Shown: positions 1 to 7,208 of the stretch, in pieces
How the letters are laid out: every line of letters starts with the position of its first letter
Position numbering within the stretch: the first letter of the stretch is position 1
Program-made: the position numbers and the translations under genes
Source of the DNA: a bacterium
GTDB taxonomy: Bacteria > Acidobacteriota > Polarisedimenticolia > J045
Reading direction: 5' to 3'
Assembly: GCA_021372775.1 (NCBI GenBank)
Contig: JAJFTU010000107.1
Location: 1 to 41,800 of the forward strand
Length of the DNA: 41,800 bases
Notes under the pieces: model-generated
Database searches by the model: none
What the model saw: only the letters and a program-made list of their open reading frames with translations
What the model was told of the DNA's origin: nothing

Positions 1-333
1 TCCGCCGAGCAGCAGCTGCGCCGACTCGATGCGCCGCGTCGCGGCCGTCGCCCCGCTTCGCTCCTCGACGAGCGCGGCGCCGCGGCGCACCGCGACCTCC
101 GCCCCGGGAAGGCCGGTCGCGGCGAGGAACGCCGCCCGCCAGCGCCGGGCCTCGCCGGCGCCGCCCCCCGCGGGGAGAGCGAGCGGCGGCCGGCGGGGGG
201 GCCACGGAGACGGAGACGGCGCGCCGGACGGCTCGTCGCCCCCCTCCTCCCAGCCGGCGATCAGCCGCTCGCCTTCTGCGTCGGCGAGCCACGCGATCTG
301 GGCGGAACGCTTGGCGTAGCCCGGTTCGGTCAT
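1..333 (-). CDS. Partial hypothetical protein downstream of TldD-like gene
   Basis: This is an open frame that starts with ATG at 333 and runs off the left edge of the window, so only the first 111 residues are visible. Its ATG overlaps the TGA of the TldD-like gene in an ATGA junction (330-333), which indicates translational coupling and one operon. The visible part is Ala/Gly/Pro/Arg-rich with no signal peptide, membrane segment or motif that I recognise. TldD and PmbA proteins often act as a pair, so this could be the partner subunit, but that is inference from position alone. Confidence 0.55.
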   Translation of the reverse strand, partial: MTEPGYAKRSAQIAWLADAEGERLIAGWEEGGDEPSGAPSPSPWPPRRPPLALPAGGGAGEARRWRAAFLAATGLPGAEVAVRRGAALVEERSGATAATRRIESAQLLLGG

Positions 334-1679
334 CGGCGGGCCCCGGGGAGCAGGACGCGCGCCCCGTCGATCCAGACGGCGGGCGCCTCGGCCCGCACCG
401 CCGCGCGCGCTCCGAGACGACTGCAGGCGGCCCGCCGCGCGCAGGTCGCCGCGCCCGCTCCGGTCGGCGCGACTGAGCAGGTCGCCGCGCCCGCTCCGGC
501 CGGCGCGACGGCGCAGGTTGCCGTGCCCGTCGCTGTCGCCGCGGCGCCGCCGAGGCGCTGGGACGCCTCGAGCGCCGCCAAGGTGGCGGCGGCCTGGGCG
601 GCGTCGACCACGACGACCGCGCCGCGCAGGCGGCCGTCGTCGCCGGCGAATTCGCCGCCGCTCAAGACGATCGTCCGCGAGGCCGGATCGAAGCGGCCGG
701 CGGCCGCGCCGCGCAGGAGGGGCGCGTCGCCGGCCCCGAGCGGCGCGGGACGCGTCGCGACGAGCCGCGTCGCCGACAAGGCCGGGGAGGCGGCGGAGCG
801 GACGGAGTCGCGCCGCCGGGCCGCGCGGCCGAGGCGGGCGTCCGGGGCGAGAGAGGCGTCACCCCACAGCGCGACGGCGCGGGCGGCGTCGCCGGCGTCG
901 TCCCAAGCGAACCCGACCGGCCAGGGGGCGGCGAGCGGGTCGTCGATCAGGGCCGCGCCCTCGCAGCCCGGCGGCAGCGCCCCCTCGATCGCGGCGTGGC
1001 CGAGTTCGTGGACCAGCCACGCGGCGGCGGCCGCGTCGAGCCGCAACGGCCCCGCCGCGCCGATGCGGGGAGGGGGGCCGTCCGCGATTTCCGCGCCCGC
1101 CTCGCCGCGCCGAAACTCGGGTCCGCGGGCGGCGGCGCGGAGCCGCGCGTCCCGCGCCGCGGCGGGGGACGCCCAGTCGTCCGGCCTCTCCGCCTCGACG
1201 TCGAGTTCGCCGCGTCCCCGCGCGGTCTCGATCAAGCCGCGGAGGCGGCAGCCGGCGTCGAGCGCGACCGCGGGGGCGCCGCCGATCGGCCGCCAGGCGC
1301 GGAGCCGCAGCCGGACCTCGAGCCGGATGTCCGCGAGCGTCGCCGACCGCGGAAGCGACGCCTCGAAGTGACGGACGGCGCGGCGCGTTTCCTCGGCCAG
1401 GCGTCGCGCCTCCGCGTCCAGCCAGGCGAGGGCGTCCCGCCAGCCGTCGGGATCGGGACCTTCCGCGGCCGCGGCGCCGGTCGCCGCGGCGCACGCCGTC
1501 GGACCGGCCCCGACGACGAACCATGCGTCCCCGCCCGCTCCCTCGCTTCGCGCGCCGCCGTCGAAGTCCAGACGCCGTCCGTCGTGGCCGGCGTCGAGCG
1601 CCGCGCGCGCCTCCCAAAGGGCGAACCGCCCCGGGGGGGCGTCGGCGAGGGCGTCGGCGGCGCGGTTCCAGTCGAACAC
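330..1679 (-). CDS. Divergent TldD/PmbA-family metalloprotease-like protein
   Basis: The protein has 449 residues and starts at GTG 1679. The centre carries WLVHELGHAAIEG, which corresponds to the HEAVGHGLEGD metal site of TldD, followed by IDDP, an Arg-Arg-Asp-Ser stretch matching the RRESYAHLPMPRMTNT region, and an ILSGGEF-like strand. In the family, TldD/PmbA are cytoplasmic proteases that degrade or mature small peptides such as microcin B17 and CcdA. The first His-Glu is separated from the second His by two residues (HExxH), whereas TldD has three (HExxxH). A 12-residue Cys-containing repeat is inserted near the C terminus. Similarity is weak, so the family call is moderate and activity is uncertain. 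It is coupled to the downstream partial gene. Confidence 0.6.
   Translation of the reverse strand: MFDWNRAADALADAPPGRFALWEARAALDAGHDGRRLDFDGGARSEGAGGDAWFVVGAGPTACAAATGAAAAEGPDPDGWRDALAWLDAEARRLAEETRRAVRHFEASLPRSATLADIRLEVRLRLRAWRPIGGAPAVALDAGCRLRGLIETARGRGELDVEAERPDDWASPAAARDARLRAAARGPEFRRGEAGAEIADGPPPRIGAAGPLRLDAAAAAWLVHELGHAAIEGALPPGCEGAALIDDPLAAPWPVGFAWDDAGDAARAVALWGDASLAPDARLGRAARRRDSVRSAASPALSATRLVATRPAPLGAGDAPLLRGAAAGRFDPASRTIVLSGGEFAGDDGRLRGAVVVVDAAQAAATLAALEASQRLGGAAATATGTATCAVAPAGAGAATCSVAPTGAGAATCARRAACSRLGARAAVRAEAPAVWIDGARVLLPGARR
441..541. repeat. 36-bp tandem repeat inside the TldD-like gene
   Basis: Two nearly identical 36-bp units (441-476 and 477-512) and a degenerate third (513-541) encode a 12-residue repeat with one Cys per unit (CAVAPAGAGAAT type). 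The period is a multiple of three, so copy number can change without a frameshift. It sits in the poorly conserved C-terminal part of the protein. Confidence 0.8.
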
Positions 1680-1953
1680 GAACGCATTGTAGTCGCCCGG
1701 CGCGGCCGCACCGGCGGCGCCGCCGCCCGTTCACCCCGCGGCCGCCGCGCGCTCCCCGCGGGACGACGCCGGGGCGAGTCGCGCCACGTTTCGCCATGTT
1801 CGATCGCGTCCAGCGCCCTGTTGAAATAAACTAGCAGCGGCCCCGAGGTGGCCCGGCCGGAGATGGCCGCGCCGACCTGCGGAACCTATCTTCTGACAGG
1901 CACAGGGGATGTTCGGCCCCGTCCTTTCGCGGAGGACGCGGCCGGAGACGCGC

Positions 1954-4900
1954 GTGAGCCGACGCATTCTCCTCATCGATTTCGATCGGCGGGCGTTGTC
2001 CGCGGCCCAGGCCAAACTCGAGGCCGAGGGGTTCGAAGTCCTGTGCGCCCAAAGCGGCAAGGAAGCCGAGCAGGTCCTGCGCGGGACGAAGATCGACTTG
2101 GTCGTCCTGGAGCCGATGATCCCCGGCTTGGACGGCTTCAAGTTCTGCACGGCGATGAAGCGCCGCGAATTCGGTCCGGCGCCGTACGTCATCCTCGCCT
2201 CGCGCATCTACCGCGCCCCGCGGTACCGGGCGATGGCGAAGGACGCCGGGGCCGACCTCTACGCCGAGCGCCCGCAGCAGGACCATATCCTGCTGGAAAC
2301 CGCGCGACGCCTGCTGCCGCCGGAGGCGGCGGCGGAGGCCGGCGCGCCGCCGGTCGCCGACGAGCGCGCGCCCCGCGTCTCCCAGGCCGTGCCGGTTCAG
2401 GACGTCGCCGCGCCGCGGGCCCACCGCGGCTCGCGGCGCGAAGTCCCGCCCGCGGCGGCGCCCGAACCGGCGCGCCACGCGTCGGAGGACCGCCGTCCCC
2501 CCAGGCGGATCCCCGCGGAACGCGCCCCCGCGCCCGCCGCGCCGGCTCCCCCCGAGCCGCCCGCGCCGCGCCTCTCTCCGGCCGACGATCCGCTGAGCAC
2601 CGCGCCGCGCGTCGCCATTCAGGGGACGGTCGATCTGGCCGACTTCCGTCTGGGAAGCCGCGAAGACGGTTCCGATTCCGTGCCGATCGCCGACGTCTCG
2701 GACGAGGAGATCGTCGACGCGCTCGACCGCGTGATCGATCTGCCCGAAGACACGGCGATCTGTCCGCCCGTGGACGCCTCCGCGGCGCCGGCGGCCTCGG
2801 CCGGGGCCTGGTTCGGCGAGCCCGCGCCGCTCCCGCCGCAGCCGGACGAGCCGGCCGCGCCGGCGTCTTCGTCCTTCGTCTCCGACGCGCCGGGGGCCGC
2901 CCCGCTGCCGCCGCTGCCGGGCGTCAGCCCGGTCTTCGCCTCGGCGGCGGCGATGGGGCCGATTCCGGTGCTGGCCGAAGCGGGGGAGGACGAGATCGAG
3001 CGGATGCTCGACGCCCTCTCGCCCCTGGAGAACACGGAAGCCTTCACCACGGAGGTCGCCGCGGAGGAATCCGGTCCGGCGGAGGACGCGGGCGACGTTC
3101 GCCCGCCGCCGCCCGCGCCCGAACCGGAGGAACTCCGCGCGCCGTCGGCGGAGACGGCGTTCGAGTTCGTCGGCGCCGAGCCGCCGCCGGCGTGGCCGGC
3201 CGAGCCGGAAGGCGCCGCGCCGCCCGACGAGCCGGCCGTGGTCGTCGCCGCGGAATACGCGCCGGCCGACGAGCCGGCCGTGGTCGTCGCCGCGGAATAC
3301 GCGCCGGCCGAAGAGGCGCCGGCCGTGGTCGTCGTGGCGGAATACGCGCCGGCCGACGAGGCACCGGCCTGGCCGGTCGCCGTGGCGGACGAGGCCGTCC
3401 CCGCGGACGCCGCGGACGTTTCGCTCGTCCGGGACGCCGCCGGCCCGAGCGCGGAGCAAGCGGCCGCGCCGACGGACGTCGCGGAACGGGAAGAGCCGGC
3501 CGCGCCGGCGACGCCCGCGGAGGGGATTCCGCTCGGGTTGGCGTCGGCGCTCGATCGCTTGGACTGCGCCGGCGACCTCACGTCGCTCGCCGACGACGCG
3601 CCCGTCTCGTACACGACGGAAGTCGACGTCGAGGCGATCGCGATGCCGGATCTGCCGGCGTTCGAGTTCCGGGGCGAGCGGGCGGGCGGCGGAGGCCGCA
3701 GTCTCGACAACGTCTGCGAGTTCGAGGAAGCGCCGGCTTCCGGCGGCGCGGAGATTCCCGACGACATCGGCCGGCTGTTCCCCGGCGCCGAAGAAGACGT
3801 CGCGGACGAGGTTCCCGCCGCGACGGCTCTCGAAGCGCGGGCCGCCGCGCTCGAGGCCGAAGCGCCGGGCGCGTCCGTCGAACCCGCGGCGGTCGTCGAA
3901 GAAGCGCGCGAATCGATCGAGCAGCTCGTCGAACCCGCGGCGTTCGTCGAAGAGCCGCGCGAATCGAGCGAGCAGGTCGTCGAGCCCGCGGCGTTCGTCG
4001 AAGAACCGCGCGAATCGAGCGAGCAGGTCGTCGAGCCCGCGGCGTTCGTCGAAGAACCGCGCGAATCGAGCGAGCAGGTCGTCGAACCCGCGGCGTTCGT
4101 CGAAGAGCGGCCCGAAGCGGTCGCGTCGAGCGAAGAGCCCGCCGCGTTCGTCGAAGAGCCCGCCGCGTCCGAAGTCGCCTCCCCGCGCAGCCTCGTCGAC
4201 GAACCGGCCGCGCCCGCCGCGGCGGCGCCGGCGAAGTTCCGTTTCGACGGCCCCACGCCGAAGCCCGCGCTTCGGCCGCGGCCGCACTTCCATCTCCTCG
4301 GCGAGACGGAGGACACCTCCAGCAATCAGGGCTTTGCGCCCACGCCTTCGTTCGACCACACCGGCCCGTCCAGCCCGATCGGGCCACATCACGGCGTTTC
4401 GGCCGGCGTCGCCCCCCCGGGGCCGCCGCCGCCGCGCCCGGGCGCGCCTGCCGCGCCTCCCGCTCCGATCGGGCAGTGGTCGTATCAACGCTTCGTCGCC
4501 CCCCGTCCGGCCCCCGCGCCGGTCCCGGCGACGGCGTCGTCGGCGCCCCAGCAGCGTTTCCACACGGGGCCCGACCTCGACTCACAGCTCGATCGCGCAT
4601 TTGCTGGCCAGGGGGGCCAGAGCGACGCCGCACGCGGCGCCGGAGGCGACGGGCAGGGAGGCACGTCGGGCGGCGACGCGGAAGATCCCGCAGAGCCGAT
4701 CCTCCATTCGGACGCGCGGGAGTTCGATCCCGCGACGGCCGCTCTCCTCTCGAGTCTCGAGGGGTTGGACGCCGTTTGCCGCGAGGACGCCGCGGAGGAC
4801 GACGATCTCGACCAGTGGCTGACCGACGGCGGCGCGGTCCTCGACGAGACGTTCCCGGAAGAGTTCGAGTCCTCGCCTCCTTGCCCGCCTCCGCCGACCG

Positions 4901-5799
4901 ACGACGACGAGCGCAGCCTCGAAACGCTCCTCTCCGCCCCGGTCGAGCGCGCCGCCGCGCCGGCGGACGAAGAGGACATCCCCGACTTCTGGACCTCCCC
5001 GACCGGCCCGGCCGACGTCGAGCCGGTGGCCGGACCGCTCGTCGGCCCCCGCGCCGACGACGAGCCGCGGCCCGACGACGAGGCGCCCCGCGGAACGGCC
5101 CCCTCGGCGCCGCCGCTCGAGGAGCCGACGGCGCGCTCGATGGGGCTCGTCCTTTCCGCGGCCGCGGTGCTGGTGGTCCTGATCGGCGTCGGCAGCGGGG
5201 CGCTCCTGCTGCGCGGCGCAGGGGCGGCGCCCGCCGCGCCGGCCGCGATCCGCGCCGAGCGCGCTTCGGACGCGACGCCCGCGGCGCCGGACGCAACCCG
5301 CGCCGAGCGCGCGTCGGTCGAGGCCTCCGCGGCCGGAACCGGCGCGGCGTACGAGCCGACGACGCCCGCTTCGGAACGGCGGACCGCCGCCGCGAGCCCG
5401 GAACCGGCGCCCGCCGCGCCGGAGATCGTGCGGCCCGTCCCGCGCGCCGTCTCCGACCGCCTCGACGGCCAGACCGCCCGGCCGACGCCGCGGGCCGCGG
5501 TCGGCTCGACCGCGCCGGAACTGGCGCGGCCGGCCGAACTCGACCGTCCGCTCGAGCGGGTCGCCGGCGAGATCCCCGCCGAGGCGGCGCACGCCGCCGC
5601 GCCCGGGAAGGCGGTCCTGAGCGTCCTGGTCGGCCCGGACGGCGACGTCCGCGACGTCCGGCTGATGAGCGATCCGGGGCAGGGATTGGGCGAGGCGGCG
5701 CGCCGCGCCGTCGCCGGCTGGCGGTACACCGCGCCCCGCCGGGCCGGGGAGCCGGTCCAAGTCTGGCGGACGGAAACGGTTTCGTTCGGCCGGCCGTGA
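1954..5799 (+). CDS. Receiver-like / long disordered region / TM / TonB C-terminal fusion protein
   Basis: The start chosen is GTG 1954, which has GGAG eight bases upstream and leads directly into SRRILLIDFD; ATG 1909 is an in-frame alternative. Residues 1-117 form a response-regulator receiver fold, but the phosphoacceptor Asp is replaced by Glu (E53, in LVVLEPMIPGLDG) and the conserved Lys near the end is Arg (YAERP). Residues about 120-1060 are Ala/Pro/Glu-rich with two sets of internal repeats. A single membrane helix lies at about 1063-1086, and residues 1218-1281 form a TonB C-terminal domain (GKAVLSVLVGPDGDV, then GWRY). The order puts the receiver and about 1000 residues in the cytoplasm and the TonB domain in the periplasm. 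TonB domains contact outer-membrane transporters, but no ExbB/ExbD genes are seen here. The function is unknown: it may be a scaffold or envelope-linked regulator. It has a divergent neighbour on the left and faces rpsU on the right. Confidence 0.85.
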   Translation: MSRRILLIDFDRRALSAAQAKLEAEGFEVLCAQSGKEAEQVLRGTKIDLVVLEPMIPGLDGFKFCTAMKRREFGPAPYVILASRIYRAPRYRAMAKDAGADLYAERPQQDHILLETARRLLPPEAAAEAGAPPVADERAPRVSQAVPVQDVAAPRAHRGSRREVPPAAAPEPARHASEDRRPPRRIPAERAPAPAAPAPPEPPAPRLSPADDPLSTAPRVAIQGTVDLADFRLGSREDGSDSVPIADVSDEEIVDALDRVIDLPEDTAICPPVDASAAPAASAGAWFGEPAPLPPQPDEPAAPASSSFVSDAPGAAPLPPLPGVSPVFASAAAMGPIPVLAEAGEDEIERMLDALSPLENTEAFTTEVAAEESGPAEDAGDVRPPPPAPEPEELRAPSAETAFEFVGAEPPPAWPAEPEGAAPPDEPAVVVAAEYAPADEPAVVVAAEYAPAEEAPAVVVVAEYAPADEAPAWPVAVADEAVPADAADVSLVRDAAGPSAEQAAAPTDVAEREEPAAPATPAEGIPLGLASALDRLDCAGDLTSLADDAPVSYTTEVDVEAIAMPDLPAFEFRGERAGGGGRSLDNVCEFEEAPASGGAEIPDDIGRLFPGAEEDVADEVPAATALEARAAALEAEAPGASVEPAAVVEEARESIEQLVEPAAFVEEPRESSEQVVEPAAFVEEPRESSEQVVEPAAFVEEPRESSEQVVEPAAFVEERPEAVASSEEPAAFVEEPAASEVASPRSLVDEPAAPAAAAPAKFRFDGPTPKPALRPRPHFHLLGETEDTSSNQGFAPTPSFDHTGPSSPIGPHHGVSAGVAPPGPPPPRPGAPAAPPAPIGQWSYQRFVAPRPAPAPVPATASSAPQQRFHTGPDLDSQLDRAFAGQGGQSDAARGAGGDGQGGTSGGDAEDPAEPILHSDAREFDPATAALLSSLEGLDAVCREDAAEDDDLDQWLTDGGAVLDETFPEEFESSPPCPPPPTDDDERSLETLLSAPVERAAAPADEEDIPDFWTSPTGPADVEPVAGPLVGPRADDEPRPDDEAPRGTAPSAPPLEEPTARSMGLVLSAAAVLVVLIGVGSGALLLRGAGAAPAAPAAIRAERASDATPAAPDATRAERASVEASAAGTGAAYEPTTPASERRTAAASPEPAPAAPEIVRPVPRAVSDRLDGQTARPTPRAAVGSTAPELARPAELDRPLERVAGEIPAEAAHAAAPGKAVLSVLVGPDGDVRDVRLMSDPGQGLGEAARRAVAGWRYTAPRRAGEPVQVWRTETVSFGRP
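3226..3360 (+). repeat. 42-bp in-frame tandem repeat (14-residue unit)
   Basis: Three units (3226-3267, 3268-3309, 3310-3354) plus a partial fourth encode DEPAVVVAAEYAPA-type repeats in the disordered region of the receiver-TonB protein. The first two units are nearly identical in DNA, which suggests recent duplication. The third unit has an extra codon. Confidence 0.85.
3880..4107 (+). repeat. 51-bp in-frame tandem repeat (17-residue unit)
   Basis: Units begin at 3880, 3931, 3982, 4033 and 4084 and encode EPAAFVEEPRESSEQVV-type acidic repeats. The three middle units are almost identical in DNA while the first is degenerate, a sign of recent expansion by slippage or recombination. The unit is likely helical or disordered and strongly acidic. 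Confidence 0.9.
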
Positions 5800-5820
5800 A
5801 CGGCCCGCGAGCGGCAAATT

Positions 5821-5850
5821 AAAAGGGGACGGCGAGTCGCCGTCCCCTTG
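5821..5850. terminator. Bidirectional rho-independent terminator
   Basis: A perfect inverted repeat, AAGGGGACGGCGA (5823-5835) against TCGCCGTCCCCTT (5837-5849), lies between two convergent genes. On the minus strand it is followed by TTTTAATTT, so it fits rpsU best. It can also end the receiver-TonB transcript. Confidence 0.75.
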
Positions 5851-5909
5851 TCTCGATAGACTCCAAGCGGCGAACGAACGTTCGCGCCGCGCCCGGAGCG
5901 TCCCGGGCG

Positions 5910-6113
5910 TCAGGCCAGCGAGGCCTTGCGCTCGGCCTTGCGGCGCTTGCGGTCGTTCTCGCGGCGGCGACGACGACGGCGCTCCGACGGCTTCTCGTAG
6001 TACTCGTGCTGCCGGATCGCCTTGCGGATGCCGAACTTCTCCACCTTGCGGCGGAACCGGCGCAGGGCCTTTTCCAGGTCGTCCTTCACCACCACGTACG
6101 TCGAATCAGGCAT
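5910..6113 (-). CDS. rpsU: 30S ribosomal protein S21
   Basis: The protein has 67 residues and belongs to the bS21 family, a small basic protein of the 30S head/platform near the anti-Shine-Dalgarno region. The start is ATG 6113 (MPDSTYVVVKDDLEKALRRF), which matches the usual N terminus and has TTGGAG seven bases upstream. The frame stays open further upstream, but those residues do not look like S21. The sequence has the typical FGIRKAIRQHEYYEKPSERR core and a Lys/Arg-rich tail. It is transcribed alone, with a near-consensus promoter at 6248-6274, a leader of about 130 bases and a strong terminator. Confidence 0.96.
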   Translation of the reverse strand: MPDSTYVVVKDDLEKALRRFRRKVEKFGIRKAIRQHEYYEKPSERRRRRRRENDRKRRKAERKASLA

Positions 6114-6247
6114 CGTCCAACTCCAAGAGGTCCGGCCGGCGCGGCCGCGCCGCCGGTTCTTCGCCAAGCGCGCACAAAGCCCTTCACTCCCGAGCTTCCC
6201 ATCCGAAGCCGGAAGGAAGGGCCACGTCCAACTGCGGCAGCGGAAAG

Positions 6248-6274
6248 ATTATGTGCGGCGGCGGCGACTGTCAA
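6248..6274 (-). promoter_or_regulatory. Probable sigma-70 promoter of rpsU
   Basis: On the minus strand a perfect TTGACA (6269-6274) is followed after 15 bases by CATAAT (6248-6253). The spacer is shorter than the ideal 17. The predicted leader to the rpsU ATG is about 130 bases, long enough for autoregulation, although I see no specific structure in it. Confidence 0.55.
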
Positions 6275-6275
6275 C

Positions 6276-6304
6276 TTGAAAGGCGCCGCGGCGGCGTCTA
6301 CGCT
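6276..6304 (+). promoter_or_regulatory. Possible divergent promoter of the accD operon
   Basis: TTGAAA (6276-6281) and TACGCT (6299-6304) are 17 bases apart. The expected start point is only about five bases before the accD ATG at 6316, and that gene lacks a Shine-Dalgarno sequence, which would fit a nearly leaderless mRNA. The -10 match is weak. Confidence 0.3.
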
Positions 6305-6315
6305 CCCCGTCCGCG

Positions 6316-7179
6316 ATGGTCTGGTTCCGCAAAGAGCGCCCCGAGGGGCCGCGGGCCGTCGGCCGCGGCGAGGTGGTCGGACTGCACGTCGTCTGCCCCG
6401 CCTGCGGCGGCCGCTCGGAGCGTCCCCGCGCCGCGGAACGGGGCTGGCGCTGCGCGGCGTGCGGCGCGCTGCTGCCGATGCCGGCGCGGGCGCGGCTCGA
6501 CGCGCTGCTCGACCCGGGGGCGGAGCCGCTCTTCGGGCGGCTGATCTCCTCCGACCCGCTGCGCTTCGCGGGCCGCACCCCCTACCGCGACCGGCTGCGC
6601 GCCGCGCGCGCGACCTGCGGTCTGGGGGACGCGATCCTCGCGATGCGCGGCGCGATCGACGGGATCGAGGTCGTCGCCGCGGCGTTCGAGCCGGGGTTCC
6701 TCGACGGGACCTTCGGCGCGGTCGTCGGCGCGACCATCGCCGGCTGCGCCGACCTCGCCAAGGCGGAGCGCCGGCCGTTCGTCCTCGTCGCGCAGTCGGC
6801 GGGGCCGCGGCTCGAGGAAGGCGCCGTCGCGCTGGCCCACGCCGCGCGCGCCGGGGCGGCGCTGGCCGCGCTGGCGGCGTCCAAGACGCCGTTCCTCGCG
6901 GTCGCCGCCGATCCGCTGCGCGGGCCGGCCGCGGCGCTGGCGCTGCAGGCGGACGTCGTCGCGGCCGAGCCGGGGGCGCGGATCGCCCTCGCCGGCGCGG
7001 CCGACCTGGAGCCGCGGGCGACGAAGGCTCTTGCCGGCGCGTGCGCGGCCGAAGAGTTGATTGCCCGCGGACTGGTGGACCTCGTCGCGCCGCGGGCGGA
7101 ACTGCGGGCGACGCTCGCGCAGTTGCTGCGGCTGTTGTGGAGTTCCCCGTCCGCGAGACCCGCGCCCTGCGGCGCGTGA
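6316..7179 (+). CDS. accD: Acetyl-CoA carboxylase carboxyltransferase subunit beta
   Basis: The protein has 287 residues and is the beta half of the carboxyltransferase that moves CO2 from carboxybiotin to acetyl-CoA, the first step of fatty-acid synthesis. The N terminus has the expected zinc ribbon, Cys27-x2-Cys30 and Cys46-x2-Cys49, followed by SSDPLRF, a YRDRL segment and the crotonase-like core. The core is divergent: the usual SGGARMQEG becomes SAGPRLEEG, and TDPTTGGV becomes ADPLRGPA. Gene order accD-folC is common in bacteria and supports the call. No accA is present in the window. Expression probably continues into folC, 29 bases downstream. Confidence 0.85.
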   Translation: MVWFRKERPEGPRAVGRGEVVGLHVVCPACGGRSERPRAAERGWRCAACGALLPMPARARLDALLDPGAEPLFGRLISSDPLRFAGRTPYRDRLRAARATCGLGDAILAMRGAIDGIEVVAAAFEPGFLDGTFGAVVGATIAGCADLAKAERRPFVLVAQSAGPRLEEGAVALAHAARAGAALAALAASKTPFLAVAADPLRGPAAALALQADVVAAEPGARIALAGAADLEPRATKALAGACAAEELIARGLVDLVAPRAELRATLAQLLRLLWSSPSARPAPCGA

Positions 7180-7208
7180 ACGATTCCGCGCAAGAAGAAG
7201 GCAACGCT

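Noticed and set aside
1680-1953. Promoters in the divergent gap (TTGAAA near 1819, TATCTT at 1887-1892)
   Set aside because: The boxes are not properly spaced with each other or with a partner, so I do not call a promoter; one must exist in this gap.
1848-5822. A 1324-codon plus-strand frame alternative to the receiver-TonB gene
   Set aside because: It gives an Arg/Gly-rich translation with no domain, while the chosen frame has receiver, TM and TonB segments in order.
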